A stretch of DNA of 64,000 nt, taken from the NCBI RefSeq assembly GCF_032271945.1, contig NZ_CP130319.1, positions 4,359,001 through 4,423,000 on the forward strand, in the 5' to 3' direction. Source of the DNA: Paenibacillus sp. MBLB1832. GTDB lineage: Bacteria; Bacillota; Bacilli; Paenibacillales; NBRC-103111. Shown one piece after another: positions 17,485-26,448 of this stretch; position 1 is the first letter of the stretch, and every line of letters starts with the position of its first letter. The notes below the pieces were generated by a model, which had not been told where the DNA came from, did no database searches, and saw only the letters and a program-made list of their open reading frames with translations. Position numbers and translations under genes: made by a program.

Positions 17485-18717
17485 ATGGGTTTCGAAAGCA
17501 ATCTCGAGAAATACGCAGAGTTAACGGTACGTGTAGCTTTAAACGTCCAAACAGGACAAACCGTCTGGATTAACGCACCGATTCATCACCCTGAATTCGT
17601 GCGTCTCATTACGCGCAAAGCTTATGAAGCTGGCGCCAAACATGTACATATTGAATGGCAGGATGAAATTTGCACACAAATTCGCTATACACACGCGCCT
17701 GATGAGGCATTTCATGAGTATCCGACTTGGCGTGCACAGGCTTTAACCGAATTAGCTGAGAACAACGGCGCATACCTATGGATCGACGCAGATAACCCAG
17801 AGCTGTTGAAGGACGTAGATCCCACTCGAATTGCTAATAATGGCAAAGCGGCAGGGCCTAAGCTCGTGAAATGGCGCGAATATATGTCCTCCTACAAAAT
17901 GACCTGGTCGATCATCGCCGCACCTTCGCTCGCATGGGCTCAGAAAGTGTTTCCTGATCTGGAAGACAGAGCCGCCGTTCTTGCCCTATGGGATGCCATC
18001 TTCGAAGCGACTCGCGTCGATCAAGAGGATCCTGTCCAAACCTGGCAGGGGCACAATGCCACCCTTCGGAGTAAGCGCGAGCAATTAAATGACAAGCAAT
18101 TTCATAAAATTCATTACCGCGCGCCAGGCACCGCACTTACCGTCGAACTGCCGCCGAATCATATCTGGCGCGGAGGTTCTGCTACGAACGAAACAGGCGG
18201 ATTCGATTTCAACCCGAACATTCCGACGGAAGAAGTGTTCATCTCGCCGCTTCGTCTTGGGACGAACGGCACGGTTTGCAGCACGAAGCCACTGAGCTAT
18301 CAGGGCAATCTCATCAACAACTTCTCCCTTACATTTGAGCAAGGTCGCGTGACGCACTATACAGCAGAGCAAGGCTTTGAATCCCTGCAAGCGATGATCG
18401 AAATGGATGAAGGCGCACATTTCCTTGGCGAAATCGCGTTGGTGCCGCATGTATCTCCGATTTCGAACACGAATTTGATCTTTTTCAACACGCTTTATGA
18501 TGAAAATGCATCCAACCATCTGGCACTCGGCCGAGCTTTCCCGACTTGTATCGAGGATGGGACGAAGATGTCCAAAGAAGAGCAGCTGCAAGCTGGTCTG
18601 AATGACAGTCTCATTCACGTCGATTTCATGATCGGCTCCGCCGAGATGGATATTGACGGGGAACACGCTGATGGCACAATCGAACCGATCTTCCGTAAGG
18701 GAAGCTGGGCGTTTTAG
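17485..18717 (+). CDS. M29 family aminopeptidase
   Basis: 410-residue metallo-aminopeptidase of the thermophilic aminopeptidase (AmpS/PepS, M29) family, which removes N-terminal residues from peptides in the cytoplasm. The metal-binding blocks are present near the C-terminal half: GEIALVPHVSPIS, NTLYDENASNHLALGRAF and LIHVDFMIGS. Length is typical. The ATG is preceded by AGGAGG at 9 bases. It ends at a strong terminator shared with the MATE gene. Metal identity and specificity cannot be read from sequence. Confidence 0.93.
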   Translation: MGFESNLEKYAELTVRVALNVQTGQTVWINAPIHHPEFVRLITRKAYEAGAKHVHIEWQDEICTQIRYTHAPDEAFHEYPTWRAQALTELAENNGAYLWIDADNPELLKDVDPTRIANNGKAAGPKLVKWREYMSSYKMTWSIIAAPSLAWAQKVFPDLEDRAAVLALWDAIFEATRVDQEDPVQTWQGHNATLRSKREQLNDKQFHKIHYRAPGTALTVELPPNHIWRGGSATNETGGFDFNPNIPTEEVFISPLRLGTNGTVCSTKPLSYQGNLINNFSLTFEQGRVTHYTAEQGFESLQAMIEMDEGAHFLGEIALVPHVSPISNTNLIFFNTLYDENASNHLALGRAFPTCIEDGTKMSKEEQLQAGLNDSLIHVDFMIGSAEMDIDGEHADGTIEPIFRKGSWAF

Positions 18718-18723
18718 AAACAT

Positions 18724-18765
18724 AAAGGCTCGGAGGACAGTTGGTTAACTGCCTTCCGAGCCTTT
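18724..18765. terminator. Bidirectional terminator
   Basis: Arms AAAGGCTCGGA and TCCGAGCCTTT with an inner CAGT/ACTG stem lie between the convergent aminopeptidase and MATE genes. Confidence 0.88.
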
Positions 18766-18768
18766 GAT

Positions 18769-20199
18769 TTATTTTTTATCCGTGTCTGTTTCAATTAAAC
18801 GATGCTGATACCACTTGTCCCCGCGGAACCTCAGCAGGAAGACCAATCCTCTTACGCCCCATTCAATGTTCATCGCTAACCACACGCCAATAATGCCGAA
18901 ACCGAACACAATACCTAGCACATAACCAAGCACTACACGAAACAACCACATCGAAAGCATGGACGTCATGGACGTGAATTTGGAATCTCCTGCGGCTCTT
19001 AGCGCTGCTGGCAAAAGAAAGCTGAATGGCCACAATGGAATTTGAGCAATGGCGTTGATGAGGGTGACGATGAACAGATCGTGCAAAATATCCGCTGGGG
19101 GATGAAATAAGCTGACAATCGGATGAAATAAAGGCAATAAGATGAGCGCCATGAGTACAAAAGTAAACGAGGAAAGCGCGAGAAACGACTTCGCGAATTT
19201 CCGGGCATCTTGAATGTTCCTGCCGCCAATACACTGGCCGATTACTGTGACCATTGTCAGAGACAGCGCAGCAGACGGAATCTGAAAGACGCTTGCCAAC
19301 GAGCCGCCAATCGCATTCGTTGCCAAAGCGTGCGTCCCTAGACTAACGATAAATACTTGAGTGAGCAGCTTTCCGCCATTGAAGAATAGCTGTTCTGCAG
19401 CAAACGGCAGCCCAATAAAACTTATTTTTCGAATCATGGCTATATTCATGTGCAGCATATCTCTCAGTCGTAATTGGAAATTCGTATCCCATTTCAACAG
19501 GTATAGAAGTGCAATGACAGCTGCCCCATATCTCGAAATATTCATGGCAATCGTTAAACCATGTACGCCCATATGCAAAAAGTTAACACAAATAACATTC
19601 AATACGACGTAGGATAAGTTCATAATCAAAGAAAGCTTTAATGACGCTCGGGATTTTCCTATTCCTCGTAATGCACCGCAAACAGCCTCCACAATGGCAA
19701 TTCCTACGTAAGACAAGCAGCTTCCAATCAGGTACGTTTTGGCATTCGCAAATACATCTTGTTCTGCATTTCCGAACAAGAGCGATAGGGCTGAATGATG
19801 AAACACTAGAATCGTAAGGCTCAAACCAAGCGCTATCAAGGAGACAGTGGAAACGGAGCTGGCCGCAGCTTTCGCGAACATGCGCGCATTGCCGCTGCCT
19901 TTATACTGGGCGACAACGACGGTTCCTCCCGTCGAAACTGCGATAAATACACTGATTAGAAAAATATTCAGCGAATCAATCATACTCACGGCACTTACCG
20001 CTGCAACACCCGATGAGGAAATCATGGCGGTATTCAATAAATTAAGGCTAACGAGAAAGGCTTGATCAATGAGAATCGGTACGTACAAGGCAATAATTTG
20101 CCGATAATCAATGACCTCTCCCGAGAAATGTTTGTTCAAAAAGGCTTGGCTTCTCATGCTGAAATTCGGTTTCACGGTCTCAACTCTTTTTGTTGTCAT
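18769..20199 (-). CDS. MATE family efflux transporter
   Basis: Multidrug/toxin extrusion type transporter of roughly 470-480 residues with about twelve membrane segments in two similar halves; each half opens with the pattern VPILIDQAFLVSLNLLNTAMI or GLPFAAEQLFFNGGKLLTQV. The start is uncertain: a good -10 box (TATAAT, 20198-20203) overlaps the ATG at 20199, so if that promoter is real the message would begin inside the annotated frame and translation would start at the GTG at 20175. All choices leave the first membrane helix intact. Substrate unknown. Confidence 0.88.
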   Translation of the reverse strand: MTTKRVETVKPNFSMRSQAFLNKHFSGEVIDYRQIIALYVPILIDQAFLVSLNLLNTAMISSSGVAAVSAVSMIDSLNIFLISVFIAVSTGGTVVVAQYKGSGNARMFAKAAASSVSTVSLIALGLSLTILVFHHSALSLLFGNAEQDVFANAKTYLIGSCLSYVGIAIVEAVCGALRGIGKSRASLKLSLIMNLSYVVLNVICVNFLHMGVHGLTIAMNISRYGAAVIALLYLLKWDTNFQLRLRDMLHMNIAMIRKISFIGLPFAAEQLFFNGGKLLTQVFIVSLGTHALATNAIGGSLASVFQIPSAALSLTMVTVIGQCIGGRNIQDARKFAKSFLALSSFTFVLMALILLPLFHPIVSLFHPPADILHDLFIVTLINAIAQIPLWPFSFLLPAALRAAGDSKFTSMTSMLSMWLFRVVLGYVLGIVFGFGIIGVWLAMNIEWGVRGLVFLLRFRGDKWYQHRLIETDTDKK

Positions 20200-20343
20200 T
20201 ATATCACAGAAAAATAGTGTCACCCAAAAAGTAACATCATATATTAGATGTAACAGCTATCCTCATCTGAGCTCGAATATGATACGCTAGATACACAGGT
20301 TCATGATAAGGACTTGCTAACTCTACCTTTAGGAGCTGATCTG

Positions 20344-21261
20344 ATGAGCATTCAACCAACGATTGCGACCATTCATGTTCCATTCGATCTTGGAGCTGCT
20401 CGCCGTGGCGCAAGCCAAGGGCCCGCTTCCATCCTGCAGGCGGGTTTACAGCATCATTTAGAAGATATGGGGTTAACGATCGAATCGCTTACAGAAGTTG
20501 GGTTTGGCGGGGTGGCTTTAGCACCGCTTGATCAGCAGATTGAGGCAGAAAATCTAAACTATTTGGCAGAGGTACTTGAGATTAATACGCGACTTGCAGA
20601 AGTAGTTGATCTTGCGGTGAAAAAGGGGAGTTTTCCGCTCATCCTTGGCGGTGACCATAGTATCGCGATCGGGACGCTGGCTGGGCTAGCTGCCCATTAT
20701 CGCAATTTAGGCGTCATCTGGATTGATGCGCATTCGGATTTAAATACAGCTGCTACGAGTCCTTCCGGCAATATACACGGCATGTCCCTTGCGGTCAGTC
20801 TCGGCATTGGGCATCCCTCCCTAACCGAAATTAACGGCGTCAAGCCTAAAGTAAAGCCCGAGAACATCGTGCTCATCGGCGCTCGCTCCTTAGATGAAGG
20901 CGAGAAGAAGCTGATCCGCTCACTCGGCATTAAATGCTACACCATGTACGACATCGATCGAAAAGGCATGGCAAATGTCATGCAAGAGGCCATCGACTAT
21001 TTGAAAGATCGTACGGACGGGGTTCATGTGAGCTACGATGTCGACTCGTTAGATCCGATTGAAGCTCCTGGAACGGGTACAACCGTCAGAGGCGGCCTAC
21101 AGTTTCGCGAAGCTCACCTTGCCGTTGAGATGCTCCACGAATCCGGCCTGGTGACATCCGCTGAATTCGTCGAAGTGAACCCCTTGCTCGATGAGGAGAA
21201 TAAGACTTCGCAGTTGGCTGTTAGCTTAATTAGTTCTTTGTTGGGGGAGCAGATTTTGTAG
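20344..21261 (+). CDS. rocF: Arginase
   Basis: 305-residue ureohydrolase that cleaves arginine to ornithine and urea. The three Mn-binding signatures are all present: GGDHSIAIG, WIDAHSDLNT and SYDVDSLDPIEAPGTGT. The length and the SPSGNIHGM loop favour arginase over agmatinase. The ATG at 20344 follows AGGAG at 8 bases; the upstream ATG has no site. With ornithine aminotransferase (24477) it forms the arginase route to glutamate, although the two genes are separated by unrelated sequence here. Confidence 0.94.
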   Translation: MSIQPTIATIHVPFDLGAARRGASQGPASILQAGLQHHLEDMGLTIESLTEVGFGGVALAPLDQQIEAENLNYLAEVLEINTRLAEVVDLAVKKGSFPLILGGDHSIAIGTLAGLAAHYRNLGVIWIDAHSDLNTAATSPSGNIHGMSLAVSLGIGHPSLTEINGVKPKVKPENIVLIGARSLDEGEKKLIRSLGIKCYTMYDIDRKGMANVMQEAIDYLKDRTDGVHVSYDVDSLDPIEAPGTGTTVRGGLQFREAHLAVEMLHESGLVTSAEFVEVNPLLDEENKTSQLAVSLISSLLGEQIL

Positions 21262-21344
21262 ATGGACGGAAAGGGCTTGCATATTGTCGGTGTTGTTAGT
21301 ACCTCAATTATGATAAAATAGAAAAATATGGTTGTGAAGCACAC

Positions 21345-21393
21345 GCCGCCTTTCCCTGTTCAGCATTCGCTGACGGGAGAGGCGGCTTTATTT
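21345..21393 (+). terminator. Terminator after arginase
   Basis: Arms beginning GCCGCC and ending GGCGGC form an imperfect long hairpin followed by TTTATTTA. It lies between rocF and the DUF559-type gene and would partly insulate the latter. Confidence 0.7.
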
Positions 21394-21414
21394 ATGCCAA
21401 GGAGGCTTATTTAA

Positions 21415-22128
21415 ATGAACTCTACTGAAAATGCAAATGCTACTCGATCGCCAGAGCACTTTGTGAACCTGCATCTTGCTAAGAGAAAGGGTGAGCGACT
21501 TCGTCGGCTGCAGGAAGGGCATGGACATGCAGAGCGGCTGTTTCTTCAGCACGTGTGGCTGCCCGCATTTGGCCAATTTGACGATTTGCATCCCGAGTAT
21601 GAAATCAAAGATTTTCGCGATGGCAGCCGATTCATCGATTTCGCCTTCCTTCGCTTCTCGCTGAAACTCGCCATTGAAATCGATGGATACACGTCCCACG
21701 CTAGCCAAATAAGTCGAACTCAATTCTCCGACCAGCTGAGTCGGCAGAACCATTTAATTCTGGATGGCTGGAAAATATTGCGTTTCACCTACGATGATGT
21801 CAAAGATCGCCCACGTATGTGTATCCAACTCCTGCAACAATTTATGGGCCGATTTCTTGGTGCATCAACGTCGGCTGAAAGGCAACTGAACATGAGCGCA
21901 CTGGAGAAAGAGATCGTACGCTATGCACTAAACCAAACTTCTGCCATCAAGCCTGCGGACGTCAGTGAACAACATGGGATCAGCCGCAAGAAGGCTTATC
22001 AAGTGCTTAAACATATGGCCAGCAAGTCAATTCTCCAACCTGCTGGCAATGGGACACAGAGCATCCGTGGATATAAGCTGCACGAGCTTTGGTTGACATG
22101 GTGGGAAAGAAATAACCATGTCATATAG
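21415..22128 (+). CDS. DUF559/Vsr-like nuclease-fold protein with C-terminal helix-turn-helix
   Basis: 237-residue protein. The middle (about residues 50-150) looks like the PD-(D/E)xK/Vsr-like fold of DUF559: RFIDFAFLRFSLKLAIEIDG, then a SDQLSRQNHLILDGWKILRF block; the Asp in FIDFAF and Glu in AIEIDG are candidate metal ligands. The C-terminal 75 residues resemble a winged helix (IKPADVSEQHGISRKKAYQVL). The ATG follows AGGAGG at 9 bases. Its stop is six bases before the hairpin array at 22135, which would form the 3' part of its transcript. Nuclease activity is not shown; the fold call is by eye. Confidence 0.7.
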   Translation: MNSTENANATRSPEHFVNLHLAKRKGERLRRLQEGHGHAERLFLQHVWLPAFGQFDDLHPEYEIKDFRDGSRFIDFAFLRFSLKLAIEIDGYTSHASQISRTQFSDQLSRQNHLILDGWKILRFTYDDVKDRPRMCIQLLQQFMGRFLGASTSAERQLNMSALEKEIVRYALNQTSAIKPADVSEQHGISRKKAYQVLKHMASKSILQPAGNGTQSIRGYKLHELWLTWWERNNHVI

Positions 22129-22134
22129 GGACGG

Positions 22135-22600
22135 GCTGAGACGCCCGATTTGGGCGGCTCAGCGGAGCGCGGCGGCGTTTGGGATTCTGAGACGCCCATT
22201 TCGGGCGGCTCAGCATGAAATTAGCTACTATTCCGAGATACTGGGAGCTGAGACGCCCATTTTGGGCAGGTCAGCAGGGCGAGGTGGCGATTGGGATTCT
22301 GAGACGCCCAGTTTTGGCGGCTCAGCATGGGCAATGACGATTTCGATTCTGAGACGCCCAATTCGGGCGGCTCGGAGGGCGAGATGCCGCTTTCCGCAGG
22401 AGTTGGGAGCTGAGACGCTTGATTTGGGCGGCTCAGCGGACCGCGGCGGCGCGGTGGGGGCTGTGGCTCCCATTTTGGGCGGCTCAACGGGCGGGATGCC
22501 GCTTTCCGCTGGAGTCGGGAGCTGAGACGACCGGTTTCCGCGGTTCAGCGGAGCGCGGTGGAGCGGCGGGGGTTGAGGCTCCCATTTTGGGCGGCTCAGC
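22135..22600 (+). repeat. Array of nine 29-base hairpin repeats with 22- or 32-base spacers
   Basis: Nine units of exactly 29 bases start at 22135, 22186, 22247, 22298, 22348, 22409, 22460, 22521 and 22572. Each is an inverted repeat, arms (G/T)CTGAGACGCCC and GGGCGGCTCAGC with a short AT loop and one A/G mismatch. Spacers are 22, 32, 22, 21, 32, 22, 32 and 22 bases, so they differ by about one helical turn. Spacers are related among themselves: 1, 6 and 8 begin GGAGCGCGG or GGACCGCGG, and 5 and 7 share GATGCCGCTTTCCGC. Periods of 50 and 61 are not multiples of three, so the open frames across it are not coding. Units 6-9 are more divergent. Function unknown. Confidence 0.9.
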
Positions 22601-22635
22601 GGAGCCCCTGACGCAAACCGCCCCGCCGCAACGCA

Positions 22636-22672
22636 AACACCCCCACTTGATTCCATCTCAAGTGGGGGTGTT
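22636..22672 (-). terminator. Terminator after aspA
   Basis: Perfect 15-base stem (arms AACACCCCCACTTGA and its complement) with a seven-base loop, 14 bases beyond the aspA stop on the minus strand. Confidence 0.9.
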
Positions 22673-22685
22673 CAACGATACCAGC

Positions 22686-24104
22686 CTACTCCGTGTGGCG
22701 CAGCAAACGCTCGCCGGCGATGCCCGGCGTCGTCATCTGAATCGGGTTGAGGATCTCTTCGATCTCCTCTGAGGTGAGCAAACCTTTCTCAAGGATTAGC
22801 TCCTTGAGTGTCAGACCCGTCCGCACCGCCTCTTTCACCAACTGCGCGGCAACTTCGTAGCCGAGGTGCGGGTTTAAGGCGGTGACGATGCCGAAGCTTT
22901 GCTCGACGTACGTCTTGCAGCGCTCGCGATCCGCTTCCAGTCCTTCGATCGCGAAACGCTCGAAGACATCGGCCGCGTTGCGCAAGATTTTGAGCGATTG
23001 CAGCAGGTTGAAGGCAAGTACAGGGCCCATGACATTCAGTTCGAATTGTCCCGCTTCACAAGCCAAACAAATCGTATGATCGTTCCCGATGACCTGGAAC
23101 GCAACCTGATTTACAACCTCAGGCATGACGGGGTTCACTTTGCCTGGCATAATGGAAGACCCTGGCTGTCTAGGCGGCAGCTTGATTTCACCTAAGCCTA
23201 CGCGCGGTCCTGAAGCCATGAGTCGAATGTCATTGCAAATTTTGGACAAGTTCACCGCACATACCTTCAGCGAAGCTGACAATTCCGTATAGGCATCCAT
23301 GTTCTGCGTGCCATCGACCAGATGCTCTGAATTTTCGATCGGAATGCCCACCTGATCACGCAGATGGAACATCACCCGTTCCACATATTCGGGCTTTGCA
23401 TTCAGACCAGTTCCGACAGCGGTTGCCCCCATATTTACCGTTAAAAGCCCTTTCGAGGCTTGTTTAATGCGATTGATATCACGCAGCAAAACGCGTGCAT
23501 AAGCCCCGAACTCTTGCCCCATGCGAATCGGAACGGCATCCTGAAGATGGGTCCGTCCCATTTTGATCACATCGTCAAGCTCCTTCTCTTTCTTGGCAAA
23601 AGCCGCCTGAAGCGACGTTAACGCGACCAGCAGCTGTTCAGATAGCCGATAGGCAGCGATTTTAATCGCAGTAGGAATGACATCATTGGTGGATTGAGAC
23701 ATGTTAACGTGATTATTCGGATTGCAGTGGAAGTAACTGCCCTTCTCCTGATTCATCAGCTCCAACGTTCGATTCGCGAGAACTTCGTTCATATTCATGT
23801 TAATCGACGTGCCAGCCCCGCCTTGTATGGAATCGACAATAAACTGCTCGAGGAGGTTCCCATTCCGTACTTCTTCCGCAGCTTGGACCAGCACTTCGCC
23901 AATTTTCTTTGGCAGCATATGGGTTTCCATATTCGCTTGCGCCGCCGCTTGCTTCACTTCTGCCAGTGCGGTGATCAGCTCAGCGTGGATTTTCACGCCG
24001 GTGATCGGAAAGTTTTCTACCGCGCGCATTGTTTGAATCCCGTAATAAGCGTCAGCAGGAACTTGCTTTTCTCCAATAAAATCTTTCTCAATGCGATAGT
24101 TCAT
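22686..24104 (-). CDS. aspA: Aspartate ammonia-lyase
   Basis: Aspartase, about 472 residues, reversibly splits aspartate to fumarate and ammonia. The lyase-1 signature GSSIMPGKVNPVMPE is the catalytic SS loop, with GRTHLQDAVPIRMGQEFG and QSTNDVIPTA as the other conserved blocks. Length and the ITGVKIHAELITALAEVK region favour aspartase over class II fumarase, and a separate class I fumarase is present at 55656. The start at 24104 is preceded by GGTG and AAAGGA; an ATG four codons upstream abuts the ribosome site. It is divergent from rocD, which suggests a shared role in amino-acid catabolism. Confidence 0.92.
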   Translation of the reverse strand: MNYRIEKDFIGEKQVPADAYYGIQTMRAVENFPITGVKIHAELITALAEVKQAAAQANMETHMLPKKIGEVLVQAAEEVRNGNLLEQFIVDSIQGGAGTSINMNMNEVLANRTLELMNQEKGSYFHCNPNNHVNMSQSTNDVIPTAIKIAAYRLSEQLLVALTSLQAAFAKKEKELDDVIKMGRTHLQDAVPIRMGQEFGAYARVLLRDINRIKQASKGLLTVNMGATAVGTGLNAKPEYVERVMFHLRDQVGIPIENSEHLVDGTQNMDAYTELSASLKVCAVNLSKICNDIRLMASGPRVGLGEIKLPPRQPGSSIMPGKVNPVMPEVVNQVAFQVIGNDHTICLACEAGQFELNVMGPVLAFNLLQSLKILRNAADVFERFAIEGLEADRERCKTYVEQSFGIVTALNPHLGYEVAAQLVKEAVRTGLTLKELILEKGLLTSEEIEEILNPIQMTTPGIAGERLLRHTE

Positions 24105-24476
24105 CGTACACACCATTCCTTTACTATCATGTTAGCGCTCGATGTTGCGTAATCGGTGTTCTGAAGTCGGTAATTAACATATGGTTAATTATTCGGGCTC
24201 AATTGACAAATTCGAGAAGGCTCGAAGGATTCCTGCACAAAATGCGCTTGATCGTCTTTCACCAAGGTAACGGCTTCCAATGAAATGAACATCCTTATTT
24301 TGAACGGAATTGGCGGCGATATGCGTCATCCTTCAAAATGAAGTGAAAACTTGGCAATCCTCATCGCATGACAACAACCAAGTTTTCAGAATATAATGAA
24401 TTATATGTAGACAATTGCAGTATGGATAAGGTCACTTCTATGGAATCTAACCTGCCCCACTCAAGGAGGAACACGT
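24105..24476 (+). promoter_or_regulatory. aspA-rocD intergenic region with rocD promoter
   Basis: The 372-base gap holds both divergent promoters. For rocD a sigma-A-like promoter is visible: -35 ATGACA (24368-24373), 18-base spacer, -10 TATAAT (24392-24397), about 80 bases before the ATG. B. subtilis rocD uses sigma-L (-24/-12); the nearest match here (TTGGCA about 15 bases upstream) has the wrong GG-GC spacing, so that type of control is not supported. No RNA element was recognised. Confidence 0.55.
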
Positions 24477-25676
24477 ATGGAGACCAAGAGCAGCCGCATT
24501 ATTGCACAAACGGAGAAGTTTGGCGCACACAATTATCATCCCCTGCCAATTGTCATTTCTCAAGCAGAAGGCGTTTGGGTGGAAGATCCCGAAGGAATGC
24601 GATATATGGATATGCTGAGTGCGTACTCCGCGCTCAATCAAGGTCACCGGCATCCGCATATTATTCAAGCTTTACTCGATCAAGCAGCGAAGGTCACGCT
24701 AACGTCGCGAGCTTTTCATAGTGAAACACTGGGTTTATTTTATGAAAGACTGGCCGCTTACACGGGAAAAACAATGATTCTGCCAATGAATACAGGGGCT
24801 GAAGCCGTCGAAACTGCCATCAAGGCTGTACGCCTTTGGGGCTACGAAGTCAAGGGGATTCCAGCTAATCAAGCCGAAATCATCGTATGTGAAGGCAACT
24901 TCCATGGTCGTACTGTGACCATTATATCGTTCTCCTCCTCACCTGAATATACACGCGGCTTCGGGCCTTTCACACCTGGCTTTCGCATCATCCCTTATGG
25001 GGATGCGAAAGCCCTCCGCGAGGCTATTGGCCCGAACACGGCGGGCTTCCTCGTGGAGCCGATTCAGGGCGAAGCTGGCATTGTGATCCCGCAGGACGGC
25101 TATCTGCAGGAATGCTATGAGCTATGCCAAGCGAATCAGGTGCTGTTCGTCGCGGACGAAATCCAAACGGGATTCGGCCGCACAGGCCGCCGCTTTGCCT
25201 GCGACTGGGAAGGCGTCACGCCGAACCTGTACGTGCTGGGCAAAGCCCTTGGCGGCGGTGTGTTCCCGATCTCGGCAGTGGCCGGAGATCGCGAAGTGCT
25301 TGAACTGTTCGAGCCAGGTTCTCACGGCTCGACGTTCGGCGGAAACCCGCTCGGCTGCGCCGTCGGGGTCGCCGCACTTGAAGTGCTCGAGGCCGAACAG
25401 CTCGCTGCGCGTTCGGATGAGCTGGGGGCTTATTTCCTGAAGCGGCTTCAGGAAATCAAATCGCCGCTGATCCAGGACATTCGCGGCCGCGGCTTATTCA
25501 TAGGTATTGATTTAACTGTCGACGCGCGCCCTTACTGTGAGGCATTGAAAGACCGAGGTCTACTCTGCAAGGAGACCCATGCTCATATCATTCGCTTGGC
25601 CCCACCGCTCGTCATCACAAAGGAAGAGCTGGATTGGGCTTGGCAGCACATTCATGATGTGCTGAACCAGCACTAA
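24477..25676 (+). CDS. rocD: Ornithine aminotransferase
   Basis: 399-residue class III PLP-dependent aminotransferase making glutamate-5-semialdehyde from ornithine and 2-oxoglutarate. Visible are [12 protein letters not shown] and GNFHGRT in the PLP domain, [13 protein letters not shown] with the PLP-binding Asp, and [15 protein letters not shown] with the Schiff-base lysine; the N-terminus [18 protein letters not shown] is typical of RocD. The ATG follows AAGGAGG. Acts directly after arginase (20344). It is divergent from aspA and ends at a clear terminator. Confidence 0.95.
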   Translation: METKSSRIIAQTEKFGAHNYHPLPIVISQAEGVWVEDPEGMRYMDMLSAYSALNQGHRHPHIIQALLDQAAKVTLTSRAFHSETLGLFYERLAAYTGKTMILPMNTGAEAVETAIKAVRLWGYEVKGIPANQAEIIVCEGNFHGRTVTIISFSSSPEYTRGFGPFTPGFRIIPYGDAKALREAIGPNTAGFLVEPIQGEAGIVIPQDGYLQECYELCQANQVLFVADEIQTGFGRTGRRFACDWEGVTPNLYVLGKALGGGVFPISAVAGDREVLELFEPGSHGSTFGGNPLGCAVGVAALEVLEAEQLAARSDELGAYFLKRLQEIKSPLIQDIRGRGLFIGIDLTVDARPYCEALKDRGLLCKETHAHIIRLAPPLVITKEELDWAWQHIHDVLNQH

Positions 25677-25684
25677 ACAAAGAC

Positions 25685-25715
25685 ATCCCCACTCGGACTA
25701 AACCCGAGTGGGGAT
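25685..25715 (+). terminator. Terminator after rocD
   Basis: Perfect 12-base arms ATCCCCACTCGG / CCGAGTGGGGAT with a seven-base loop, nine bases after the stop. Confidence 0.88.
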
Positions 25716-25885
25716 ATCTATTTCACAAAAACTAACTCGCCAAACACCTGCGGAATGTGGAAGTTAACCTTCCCGATGAATACTTCCACCACATCTTCAT
25801 TATAAAGAGAATCATCTGTCACTCAAATCTTCGATATACCGACATTCGTACTTCATTCGATTTCAATCCCCTGCATCCTGCACAA

Positions 25886-26329
25886 TCAACTCTTATATCT
25901 GATATTAATATCAAACTCCGAAGAAAGATAGCGGGAAACGTGATCGCGAACTTCGGACTTCAGATCTCGCAACCAAGATGCATCGAAGCGTTCAATAACC
26001 TCGGTCCGCAGATCCTCATACTTTGACTTCGCTTTATCCGTTTCTTTGGACCTGGAAGAAGCATAGAGAAAGAGACTCAAGCAGACCAGCATAAGAGCGC
26101 ACAGCCAACGATTTGAAATTAACATATCTAAGATGACCATCGCATTCCCGCCCGCTTTCATAATAACTAGGCGATGAAAGAGGTAGATCACACCGAGCAA
26201 CGTTCCGCCTGCCAGTATGGAGAGTAAAGGCTGAAGCCGTTTAAGCCTGTCCAATTTTTCTTTGCGCTCGCTTAATTCTTTCAGCATCACTTGTGAATCT
26301 TCACTCAGCTCATTGATCGGCACAAACAC
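25886..26329 (-). CDS. Small membrane protein, YpbF/DUF2663-like
   Basis: 147-residue protein with a charged N-terminal helix (SQVMLKELSERKEKLDRLKR), two hydrophobic segments (about residues 35-55 and 70-90) and a charged C-terminal half. Size, topology and the N-terminal sequence resemble the DUF2663 (YpbF) proteins of Bacillales, whose role is unknown. The start is a GTG with GGGGGAG five bases upstream. It stands alone with sequence on both sides that holds terminators. Family assignment is from memory of the pattern and moderately sure. Confidence 0.65.
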   Translation of the reverse strand: MFVPINELSEDSQVMLKELSERKEKLDRLKRLQPLLSILAGGTLLGVIYLFHRLVIMKAGGNAMVILDMLISNRWLCALMLVCLSLFLYASSRSKETDKAKSKYEDLRTEVIERFDASWLRDLKSEVRDHVSRYLSSEFDINIRYKS

Positions 26330-26386
26330 AGCATCTCCCCCTTACCAACATGCTATGCTGGGCTCGTCCGTAACTTGCCAAAAAAA

Positions 26387-26434
26387 AGATCAAGAGCATC
26401 ACTCTTCACGCCATGCCGAAGATGCTCTTGATCT
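26387..26434. terminator. Terminator between two minus-strand small genes
   Basis: Arms AGATCAAGAGCATC and GATGCTCTTGATCT, a perfect 14-base stem with a 20-base loop, downstream of the YdjO-like gene. Confidence 0.85.
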
Positions 26435-26448
26435 ATCTTATTTGTAAA

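Noticed and set aside
22135..22600. CRISPR array
   Set aside because: Repeat and spacer sizes look CRISPR-like, but repeats are imperfect long palindromes, spacers are related to each other and come in two fixed sizes, and no cas gene is present.
22118..22656. Arg/Gly-rich ORFs on both strands across the hairpin array
   Set aside because: They exist only because the repeat is stop-poor; unit spacings of 50 and 61 bases would shift frame between units, and there is no ribosome site.
24330..24380. Sigma-L (-24/-12) promoter for rocD
   Set aside because: CTTGGCA and a downstream GCA are present, but the GG to GC distance is 11 instead of 10 bases; a sigma-A promoter nearby is better.
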